NCBI GenBank assembly: GCA_003646305.1
Contig: QNFJ01000014.1
Location: 1 to 20,103, forward strand
DNA from: Gammaproteobacteria bacterium
GTDB lineage: Bacteria > Pseudomonadota > Gammaproteobacteria > Methylococcales > UBA2780
Length of the DNA stretch: 20,103 nt
Direction of reading: 5' to 3'
Shown here: positions 13,933 through 20,103 of the stretch, one piece after another
Layout: each line of letters begins with the position of its first letter
Numbering within the stretch: position 1 is the stretch's first letter
Made by a program: the position numbers and the translations under genes
Notes under the pieces: generated by a model
Databases searched by the model: none
Told to the model about the DNA's origin: nothing
What the model saw: the letters and a program-made list of their open reading frames with translations, nothing else

Positions 13933-16900
13933 TTAACGTAATCCTTCCGCCAATAACATTTTCAGTAACTTCGTCTCTAACGGTTTCGGCAAATAACCAA
14001 AGCCATTCAAAATGGCCTCATCTTCAATTTCTGCCCCCCTTTCTGCCGTAACCAACACACCTAAATAGTTGCTTTCAACTCGATTACGATAGTCCTTCAA
14101 GAGATCAAGTCCCACCGAACCATCTCGAAGATGATAGTCCGCTAAAATCACCTCAAAACGTTCACCTGAACTAACAATGTCGGTGTATTCCTGGTAATTT
14201 TTGGCACAACTTACAGTAGCCCCCCAACGGCGCATAACTTCGCTAATGGCCTCTAGTGGTGCAGCTTCGTCATCCACACAAAGCACCTTAACAGTCTCTA
14301 AAAAGTTATTCTCTAGGGAGCTGCTCTCCTGCTGTTCATTCTCAATAGCTCCCCCTGTAATACAGTGAATATTGAGGTAAAAAACAGAACCTTTCCCTAA
14401 TTTTGAGCGCACACCTACCTGGTGTTCAAGCCGCTCTGCCACGCGCTTAGAAATTGCGAGCCCTAAACCATAACCTTCATTGCTGGTTTTATGAAGCTGA
14501 TGATATTCCTTAAATATTGTTCCGTGATGCTTCTCAGCAATACCAATACCTGAGTCTCTCACCTCAATACGTGCACCCTCTTTTCCATACCGACAGAGCA
14601 ACATCACAGCACCCTGTTTGGTATAACGCACCGCATTACTGAGAAAGTTTCGTAAGATGCTATGCAATAAATTCTGATCACTTCGCACATAGCAATCACG
14701 CCCCACCACCTTCAACCGTATTCCTTTATCCTTCGCGATCACCGAAAACTCTGTTTCAAGTGAGGAAAATAGCGCTTTCACTGAAACTGCTTCAATCTCT
14801 GGCTCCCAAGCGTTTGAATCAAGCCGAGAGATCTCAAAAAGGGACTTTAAAAGTGATTCTGCATTATACAGTGCGCTTAAAGCGCCGCCAGCTAGGCGGC
14901 GGCCACTATCATCATGCTCCAGGTCCTCTAGCAATGCACCAAGATAAAGCTTTCCTGCACTCAGTGGCTGCGAGAGATCATGGCTTGCCGCGGTCATAAA
15001 ACGCGACTTACTCTCCATCGCTTCCTGTAATGCATTATTGACCAGGAGAAGCTTCTCAGTTCGTCGCCCAACCTTTTCTTCAAGCTCCTCATTGCTCTTT
15101 CTAAGATCGTTTTGAATCACTTTTAAGGCCGTAATGTCGGTGTAAGTGGTGACATAACCCCCATTTGGCAAGCGATTCCCTTCTGTTTGAATAACAGTGC
15201 CATCTTTCCAGGTACGCTCATAAGAATAGGCTTCGCCACTCCTTAGGAAATCAATTCTCTTTTTAACTTCAACTTCACCATCACTCCCCACTAGAACACC
15301 TGCTCCCTTAAAAGTATTAAACCGAATAATTTTTTCGATCGGCATTCCTAACTCAATAAACCCTTCTGGATACTGTAGGAGGCTTAAGTAAGCCTTATTG
15401 TAGGCAACTAGACACAAGTGCTGGTCAACAACACTTATACCTTGATTAATATTGTTCAGCGTGACATTCAAAAGCTCCCGGTTAAACTCGATCGCTTCAC
15501 TGGTCTGACTAAGCAGACTGACAACATTCACTGAACGATTACCCATTGCTGCCTGCAACGCGGTATTGAGAATACTCTCGGCCATCGCTGCACCGACACT
15601 TCCCGCCATCATCTGCTCTGCCTTTTTGAGCAGTTCGACATCTGCCACTTGAGTATGATCGACCGCCCCCCGCTCACTTTCAATTTCAAAAAAGAAATGA
15701 TCAACTCGCTCCTTACCGACAAAGCGCCCGCATAAGTCTGCCAAATCCGCCACCTTAAAGGTGTGCTTTGGGCTGGCTTGATCCTTAGAACTCGTGCTTT
15801 CAACCTCAACAAATGCAGCCGCCTGCAATTTATCGGTTAATGAGGGTTTCGCTCTCAAGGAGAATAAAATGTAACAGCCAATATTGACACCTAAGCTCCA
15901 AAACAGACCATGCGTCAGCCTGTCTGAAAACTCAAATCCCAACAGGTTCTGCGGAGCAAACAACGCCAACCCCAGCGGCCCCGAAGAGATAAAAGAGGCC
16001 GAAAACCAGCCTGCATCAGCCAAAGTGGGTAACATTAAGGTATAAAACCAGAGGAAAAAACCACTCAGCAACCCCACCATCGCACCATTTTTATGCCCTC
16101 TTTGCCAGTAAAGCCCACCAACAATGGCGGGTGAAAACTGAATGGCGGCTGCAAATGAAAGTAAACCGATACTCGACAGTGTCTTATCACCAATTGCAAT
16201 TCGGTAATACCCATAAGCAAGCCCTAGAAGCACACAAATGGTAATACGCCGTATAAACAGCAAAATAGGGTAATAGTGGCTACCGCCCTCTTGCTGCCTA
16301 AATCGTAATAAAATCGGCAAGACCAAATCATTGGAAACCATCGTGCTTAATGCAACAGTTGCAACGATAACCATTCCTGTCGCTGCCGATAAGCCACCCA
16401 AATAACCCAGTACCGCCAAACCATGGCTGCCATCAAACAGTGGCAAAGAGAGTACATACAAATCGGAGTTATCTACTGAATTTAAAAAATGTAGCCCCGC
16501 AGCAGCAATAGGAATCACCGAAAGACTCACAAGTAGTAAGAGCAACGGAAAACCCCAGCGTGCGAAAGAGAGTTCATCTCCTCGGCCCTCTACAGCCATA
16601 ATATGAAACTGTCGTGGCAGGCAAAAAATAGCGGTCGCGGAGAGCAAGGACTGAGTAAAAAAGCTGACTGAAAACTGCTCCATATTGAAAGGGGCAAATA
16701 AGATTTCAGCGGTACTCGCCCCTCCTAATGCTACCCTAGCGCCCTCTTCAGAAATCATAAAATAGGCCAGCACAGCGATTGCTAGTAGCGAGCCAATTTT
16801 GACAATAGATTCAAAACTCAGCGCATTAATAATGCCTCGATGGTGCACTGTTGCATCAATCCGGCGTGCACCGAAAAATATCGAAAAGAGAATTAGAATC

Positions 16901-17400
16901 AAACTCAGATAAAAGGCTGTATCGGACAAAATGAAACCGGCCTGCAACGGAGAATGCCGACCCGATAACATATCAAAAGCCCCAGCAACTGCTTTTAATT
17001 GCAATGCAATGTAGGGAATCGTGCCAACCAGCGCAATCATCGTGACCATTGCCGCAAGCGAGCGGTTTTTGCCATACCGTGAACCAATAAAATCAGCAAT
17101 ACTCACTGTCTTCTGGCGCTTGCTAATGATGACGAGCTTCTTTAGTAATGGAAAACAAAAAACAAAAACAAAAATCGGCCCGGCATAAATAGAGAGGTAT
17201 TCCCAACCTGATAATACAGCCCTGCCCGCCGCCCCAAATATGGTCCACGAGGAACAATAAACCATCAATGACAACGTAAAGATAAATGTTTGATAACGGG
17301 AAAACTGGCCAACCGGTTTTTGATCACCTCGATAAGCGATATAAAACAGCAGCAATAGGTAAACAATCGTAATAACGACTAGCCACGTTGCAGAGATCAT
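13933..17400 (-). CDS. crbS: CrbS-like sodium:solute symporter-domain hybrid histidine kinase
   Basis: A 1155-residue multidomain inner-membrane sensor. Residues 1 to about 515 form a sodium:solute symporter (SLC5-type) domain with about 13 hydrophobic segments, including SSWTIFGAAGR (50-60) and QFSPAIVGGLYWQRG (421-435). A STAC-like helical region follows (about 545-625), then a PAS domain (about 645-760; NQGISVVDQHLCLVAYNKAY), a coiled coil (765-800), HisKA with His 807 (AASHDLSQPLSAGKLYL), HATPase with N box LRNFLSNAVRYT (916-927), DSGIGIA (949-955) and GYGLGLAISKRV (976-987), and a receiver domain with Asp 1088 and Lys 1139. CrbS-type sensors act with CrbR to induce acs. The transporter domain may sense or move the ligand. 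The start MISATWLVV is family-like although no ribosome site is visible. Confidence 0.92.
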   Translation of the reverse strand: MISATWLVVITIVYLLLLFYIAYRGDQKPVGQFSRYQTFIFTLSLMVYCSSWTIFGAAGRAVLSGWEYLSIYAGPIFVFVFCFPLLKKLVIISKRQKTVSIADFIGSRYGKNRSLAAMVTMIALVGTIPYIALQLKAVAGAFDMLSGRHSPLQAGFILSDTAFYLSLILILFSIFFGARRIDATVHHRGIINALSFESIVKIGSLLAIAVLAYFMISEEGARVALGGASTAEILFAPFNMEQFSVSFFTQSLLSATAIFCLPRQFHIMAVEGRGDELSFARWGFPLLLLLVSLSVIPIAAAGLHFLNSVDNSDLYVLSLPLFDGSHGLAVLGYLGGLSAATGMVIVATVALSTMVSNDLVLPILLRFRQQEGGSHYYPILLFIRRITICVLLGLAYGYYRIAIGDKTLSSIGLLSFAAAIQFSPAIVGGLYWQRGHKNGAMVGLLSGFFLWFYTLMLPTLADAGWFSASFISSGPLGLALFAPQNLLGFEFSDRLTHGLFWSLGVNIGCYILFSLRAKPSLTDKLQAAAFVEVESTSSKDQASPKHTFKVADLADLCGRFVGKERVDHFFFEIESERGAVDHTQVADVELLKKAEQMMAGSVGAAMAESILNTALQAAMGNRSVNVVSLLSQTSEAIEFNRELLNVTLNNINQGISVVDQHLCLVAYNKAYLSLLQYPEGFIELGMPIEKIIRFNTFKGAGVLVGSDGEVEVKKRIDFLRSGEAYSYERTWKDGTVIQTEGNRLPNGGYVTTYTDITALKVIQNDLRKSNEELEEKVGRRTEKLLLVNNALQEAMESKSRFMTAASHDLSQPLSAGKLYLGALLEDLEHDDSGRRLAGGALSALYNAESLLKSLFEISRLDSNAWEPEIEAVSVKALFSSLETEFSVIAKDKGIRLKVVGRDCYVRSDQNLLHSILRNFLSNAVRYTKQGAVMLLCRYGKEGARIEVRDSGIGIAEKHHGTIFKEYHQLHKTSNEGYGLGLAISKRVAERLEHQVGVRSKLGKGSVFYLNIHCITGGAIENEQQESSSLENNFLETVKVLCVDDEAAPLEAISEVMRRWGATVSCAKNYQEYTDIVSSGERFEVILADYHLRDGSVGLDLLKDYRNRVESNYLGVLVTAERGAEIEDEAILNGFGYLPKPLETKLLKMLLAEGLR

Positions 17401-17409
17401 AAATTATGC

Positions 17410-17419
17410 AGACTAAAGT
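17410..17419 (-). promoter_or_regulatory. core copy of the candidate CrbR motif before crbS
   Basis: Read towards crbS it is ACTTTAGTCT, identical over 10 bp to the core of the porin site, and it lies only 9 nt before the crbS ATG. A regulator bound here would sit inside the leader, so repression or autoregulation is more likely than activation. It may also be chance. Confidence 0.3.
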
Positions 17420-17482
17420 TCAACAGACTTGCCAATAGTACCGGATTCTTCACACGGAAAGCAGCTTGTAACAAAGCAGATA

Positions 17483-17531
17483 AAAAATCCTGAACAGGTG
17501 CTAATCACACTTATAAATAGCACCCGTTCAG
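17483..17531 (-). terminator. terminator-like hairpin upstream of crbS (minus-strand direction)
   Basis: CTGAACAGGTGCTA (17490-17503) pairs with 17518-17531 with one mismatch across a 14-nt loop. Read on the minus strand, the stem is followed after GA by TTTTTT. It could stop minus-strand transcripts about 80 nt before crbS, insulating it from antisense reading of the symporter control region. It could also end an unrecognised small RNA or act as an attenuator. Confidence 0.6.
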
Positions 17532-17615
17532 TTCAGTAGGAGGTACGTAGTTACGATAAAATCTCGTTCAAAACAACGTAACGAATAGTTTACAGAGATG
17601 TACCTATTTTCAAAT

Positions 17616-17630
17616 ACGACTTAAGTCTAA
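17616..17630 (+). promoter_or_regulatory. candidate CrbR operator, symporter operon
   Basis: ACGACTTAAGTCTAA, with the perfect 10-bp palindrome GACTTAAGTC. It differs from the porin site by one base and has the same orientation to its gene. It abuts the -35 position of a TAAGAT -10 (17654-17659); the centre lies about 43 bp before the predicted transcript start, a class II activator position. Confidence 0.55.
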
Positions 17631-17653
17631 TTCTTTTCGGTTATCAAGCAGGC

Positions 17654-17659
17654 TAAGAT
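17654..17659 (+). promoter_or_regulatory. symporter operon -10 candidate (TAAGAT)
   Basis: TAAGAT lies 23 bp after the palindrome. The -35 position reads TTCTTT, a poor match, consistent with activator dependence. The leader to the first start codon would be about 120 nt. Confidence 0.4.
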
Positions 17660-17736
17660 GTCTGCGAGTGTGGGTGAATGTCTTATTCTGACTCAGCTTA
17701 CATTTAGTTAGTAACCTTAGAAAAAATAATAACTGC

Positions 17737-17760
17737 GCTAACCTCCGCTGGAGCATTAGC
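17737..17760 (+). other. leader hairpin before the DUF4212 gene
   Basis: GCTAA (17737-17741) pairs with TTAGC (17756-17760). Inside it CTCC (17743-17746) pairs with GGAG (17750-17753) around GCT. The ribosome site (17776-17780) lies about 15 nt after it. The role is unknown. Confidence 0.4.
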
Positions 17761-17786
17761 AACCCACTTCAAAATAGGAGAATATT

Positions 17787-18038
17787 TTGACTACTGAAAA
17801 ATTAACGTATTGGCAGCGCAATCTGCGACTCATTGCGAAATGCCTCATCATCTGGTTTGTCGTCTCTTATGGCTTCGGGCTCCTTTTAGTCGAACCGCTC
17901 AATACCATCCGTCTTGGCGGCTACAAGCTAGGTTTCTGGTTTGCTCAACAAGGTTCCATCTATGTCTTTATTGCGCTCGTTTTCTACTACGCACGTGCAA
18001 TGAATAAGCTAGATGAAGAATTTGACGTTCAAGAATAA
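17787..18038 (+). CDS. DUF4212 sodium:solute symporter small subunit
   Basis: An 83-residue membrane protein with two transmembrane helices (about 14-34, LIAKCLIIWFVVSYGFGLLLV, and 52-68, GFWFAQQGSIYVFIALVFYYAR). YWQRNLRLIA at the start and GGYKLGFWFAQQGSIYVF are hallmarks of the DUF4212/TIGR03647 small-subunit family. This is not the YjcH-type DUF485 that accompanies E. coli actP. The start is TTG at 17787: TAGGAG (17775-17780) lies 6 nt before it and no ATG or GTG is in frame nearby. The symporter gene follows after 12 bp. Such small subunits are encoded next to VC_2705-type transporters and are presumed to assemble with them in the inner membrane. Confidence 0.92.
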   Translation: MTTEKLTYWQRNLRLIAKCLIIWFVVSYGFGLLLVEPLNTIRLGGYKLGFWFAQQGSIYVFIALVFYYARAMNKLDEEFDVQE

Positions 18039-18050
18039 GGGGGCATCACA

Positions 18051-19784
18051 ATGGATTTAAAAACACTAACCTATATTGCCGTCTTTGGCTCATTTGGCGT
18101 TTACTTTGCCATCGCATGGTGGGCACGCGCGGGCACCACGAGTGAATTTTACGCCGCAGGTGGCGGTGTAGGCCCTCTTGCAAATGGTATGGCAATTGGT
18201 GCGGATTGGATGAGTGCCGCTTCGTTTATCTCAATGGCTGGGCTAATCGCCTTTTTAGGCTATGGCGGCTCGGTATTTTTAATGGGCTGGACAGGAGGCT
18301 ATGTTCTACTCGCAATGTGCCTTGCTCCATACCTTCGCAAGCATGGTAAATTCACGGTACCTGAGTTTATTGGTGACCGTTACTATTCAAAAGCAGCGCG
18401 TATTGTTGCTGTGGGCTGCCTGATTATCGCCTCATTGACCTATGTTATCGGTCAAATGAAGGGGGTTGGCGTCGCCTTCTCTCGCTTCCTCGAAGTCGAT
18501 TATGGTCTCGGTCTTGGCATCGGCATGGGTGTTGTCTGGGTCTACGCGGTACTCGGTGGTATGAAAGGGATTACCTATACTCAGATTGCCCAGTATGTCG
18601 TATTGATTTTTGCTTATACCGTTCCAGCCGTTTTCATCTCGCTACACCTTACTGGTAATCCAATTCCTCAGTTAGGTCTTGGCAGCACTATGGCTGACGG
18701 TAGCGGCATCTATCTGCTGGACAAACTTGATTTAGTGGTAACTGATCTAGGCTTTAAAGAGTACACAACCGACAAACTGGGCAGTGGCATCAACATGTTT
18801 GCCTACACGCTCTCTCTAATGGTTGGTACAGCCGGTTTGCCACACGTGATCATGCGCTTCTTTACTGTCCCTTCCGTAAAAGCAGCTCGTGCTTCTGCTG
18901 GTTATGCACTGGTATTCATTGCGCTTCTTTACACCGTTGCGCCTGCTGTTGGTGCAATGGCTCGTTTAAACTTAATGAGTACTATTGAACCCTCACCAGG
19001 TCAGTATCTTGTCTATGAAGAGCGCCCTCAATGGTTTAAAGATTGGGAAAATACCGGACTTTTAAAATTTGAAGATAAGAATGGTGATGGCAAAATCCAG
19101 TACACAGCCGATAAGGAAAAAAATGAAATGGTCAAAATTGACCGTGACATTATGGTGTTGGCTAATCCTGCCATTGCTAACCTACCAAACTGGGTGATTG
19201 CCTTGGTGGCTGCAGGGGGGTTAGCGGCTGCGCTATCAACCGCTGCAGGTCTGCTGTTGGCGATTTCTTCCTCTATTTCTCATGACTTGATGAAAGGAGT
19301 CTTAACACCCAATCTGTCTGAAAAAAATGAGCTCTTGTCCAGCCGAATAATTATGACTATTGCCATTTTGGTGGCCGGTTATCTCGGCTTGAATCCGCCC
19401 GGATTTGCCGCAGGAACGGTGGCGCTTGCCTTCGGCCTTGCTGCCTCATCAATATTTCCTGCGTTAATGATGGGGATCTTCTCAAAGAAGATAAGTGGCA
19501 CTGCAGCGGTTGCCGGAATGTGTGCAGGTATTGGCATCACTATGCTTTACGTGTTTCAACACAAAGGCATTATGTTTATCCCCGGCACTGCATTCTTAGG
19601 AGATATGGAGCCAAATTGGTTCTTAGGCATCTCACCTAATGCCTTTGGTATTGTTGGCGCAATTATCAACTTTAGCGTCGCGTTTCTTGTCTGCAAAATA
19701 ACAGGACCTGCACCGGCTGAAATTCAACAACTTGTTGAAAACTTCCGCACACCTAAAGGGGCAGGCGCAGCGCATAGCCACTAA
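18051..19784 (+). CDS. sodium:solute symporter, VC_2705 subfamily (ActP-like, acetate or related carboxylate)
   Basis: A 577-residue SLC5-type inner-membrane transporter with about 13 hydrophobic helices. Family features include EFYAAGGGVGPLANGMAIGADWMSAASFI (about 32-60), FTVPEFIGDRYYSK (101-114), YAVLGGMKGITYTQIAQY (165-182) and AAALSTAAGLLLAISSSISHDL (392-413). Between helices it carries a soluble insertion (about 315-370) that includes DKNGDGKIQY, an EF-hand-like loop. The pairing with a DUF4212 protein and the insertion fit the TIGR03648 (VC_2705) subfamily, longer than E. coli ActP (549). Acetate is the likely substrate because of acs and crbSR nearby, but other short carboxylates are possible. 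GGGG lies 9 nt before the ATG. The gene ends before a strong terminator. Confidence 0.9.
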   Translation: MDLKTLTYIAVFGSFGVYFAIAWWARAGTTSEFYAAGGGVGPLANGMAIGADWMSAASFISMAGLIAFLGYGGSVFLMGWTGGYVLLAMCLAPYLRKHGKFTVPEFIGDRYYSKAARIVAVGCLIIASLTYVIGQMKGVGVAFSRFLEVDYGLGLGIGMGVVWVYAVLGGMKGITYTQIAQYVVLIFAYTVPAVFISLHLTGNPIPQLGLGSTMADGSGIYLLDKLDLVVTDLGFKEYTTDKLGSGINMFAYTLSLMVGTAGLPHVIMRFFTVPSVKAARASAGYALVFIALLYTVAPAVGAMARLNLMSTIEPSPGQYLVYEERPQWFKDWENTGLLKFEDKNGDGKIQYTADKEKNEMVKIDRDIMVLANPAIANLPNWVIALVAAGGLAAALSTAAGLLLAISSSISHDLMKGVLTPNLSEKNELLSSRIIMTIAILVAGYLGLNPPGFAAGTVALAFGLAASSIFPALMMGIFSKKISGTAAVAGMCAGIGITMLYVFQHKGIMFIPGTAFLGDMEPNWFLGISPNAFGIVGAIINFSVAFLVCKITGPAPAEIQQLVENFRTPKGAGAAHSH

Positions 19785-19820
19785 AGTAAGTTGTTGTTAG
19801 TATGATCTATTAAGGTTGTA

Positions 19821-19852
19821 GGTAAAAAGGCTCCTAGCGGGGTCTTTTTACC
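19821..19852. terminator. rho-independent terminator after the symporter gene
   Basis: GGTAAAAAG (19821-19829) pairs with 19844-19852, and the inner GCTCC/GGGGT adds pairs with two wobbles around TAGC. This gives about 14 bp flanked by A5 and T5, so it could work in both directions. It lies 37 bp after the stop codon. Confidence 0.9.
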
Positions 19853-19881
19853 TTATATTTTCAGCGCAAATAGAAAGCATA

Positions 19882-20103
19882 ATGAACAGACAGACAAAAT
19901 TAGCACTTTTTATCGCCCCCTTTCTTGTTGTTGGAGGCTATATCGCCTCTGACCAATACGTTTCACACCAGGACAAAAAGGGGCAGTTATACAATCTCAC
20001 GCTACAGGATGAGTGCCAACTTTTCAGTGGTGACTGTATTCTCAAGTCGGGTGATTTGCTGATCAATATTACCGATGAAAAAGGCACCACAAGGGTCAAT
20101 ACC
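19882..20103 (+). CDS. hypothetical membrane-anchored protein, 5' fragment
   Basis: Seventy-four codons are visible before the window ends. The protein begins MNRQTKLALFIAPFLVVGGY, one N-terminal hydrophobic segment with a short basic start, typical of an inner-membrane anchor or uncleaved signal. A periplasmic-looking part follows with two cysteines (DECQLFSGDCILKSGD) that could form a disulfide. AGAAAG (19872-19877) is a weak ribosome site 4 nt before the ATG. It starts 30 bp after the symporter terminator and is therefore probably a separate transcript or low-level read-through. I do not recognise a named family with confidence. Confidence 0.7.
   Translation, partial: MNRQTKLALFIAPFLVVGGYIASDQYVSHQDKKGQLYNLTLQDECQLFSGDCILKSGDLLINITDEKGTTRVNT

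Larger units (their letters stand above)
17401..17786. promoter_or_regulatory. divergent control region between crbS and the symporter operon
   Basis: This 386-bp stretch has no credible gene. It holds a core copy of the shared motif next to crbS (17410-17419), a terminator-like hairpin (17483-17531), an unused AGGAGG at 17537-17542 with no start codon in range, the full palindrome (17616-17630), a -10 candidate TAAGAT (17654-17659) and a leader hairpin (17737-17760) before the DUF4212 start. A weak crbS -10 candidate (TACTAT on the minus strand, near 17440) lies between the hairpin and crbS. Confidence 0.6.

Noticed and set aside
17536..17580. A small gene after AGGAGG at 17537-17542
   Set aside because: No start codon lies in range and no open frame of useful length follows.
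17658..17711. A 17-codon leader peptide MSASVGECLILTQLTFS
   Set aside because: There is no ribosome site, and its ATG lies upstream of the transcript start predicted from TAAGAT.

Overview
The window looks like chromosomal DNA from a moderately AT-leaning, probably aquatic, gammaproteobacterium. The evidence is the dksA-gluQ gene pair, a gammaproteobacterial-type acetyl-CoA synthetase, a DcaP-like porin, a CrbS/CrbR-type two-component system and an exosortase-A (XrtA/PEP-CTERM) exopolysaccharide locus. The genus cannot be named from the sequence. No rRNA, tRNA, insertion sequence, CRISPR array or phage gene was seen. Both window ends cut through genes.

Left part (1-5910, all minus strand): the start of an XrtA-type exopolysaccharide operon. 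In transcription order it holds an outer-membrane polysaccharide export lipoprotein (broken by a one-base frameshift), a Wzz-like chain-length protein, a tyrosine autokinase, a TIGR03016-like outer-membrane protein, an ExeA-like secretion ATPase, and the first 27 codons of a UDP-GlcNAc 2-epimerase. Gaps are short or overlapping, so one transcript is likely. No exosortase or PEP-CTERM substrate lies inside the window.

Middle (6060-8761): a class I/II PLP aminotransferase on the minus strand, divergent from dksA-gluQ. The dksA promoter candidate carries a GC-rich discriminator.

Right part (8930-19852): an acetate or short-chain carboxylate module. It holds acs, a DUF2057 protein, a DcaP-like porin, crbR, crbS, and a DUF4212 small subunit with its large sodium:solute symporter. 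CrbS is a 1155-residue transporter-histidine kinase-receiver hybrid. CrbS/CrbR-type systems are known activators of acs in other gammaproteobacteria. A 15-bp near-palindrome (ACGACTTwAGTCTAA) lies in the same orientation and at nearly the same distance upstream of putative -10 boxes of both the porin and the symporter operon. A 10-bp core copy lies just before crbS. This is a candidate CrbR operator, and it would make the region a self-contained acetate uptake, activation and sensing island covering outer membrane, inner membrane, enzyme and regulator.

Other structures: two strong bidirectional terminators (after acs and after the symporter), convergent crbR and crbS with directly abutting stop codons, a terminator-like hairpin between crbS and the symporter operon, three 24-bp repeats inside the DUF2057 gene, and an EF-hand-like loop in the symporter.
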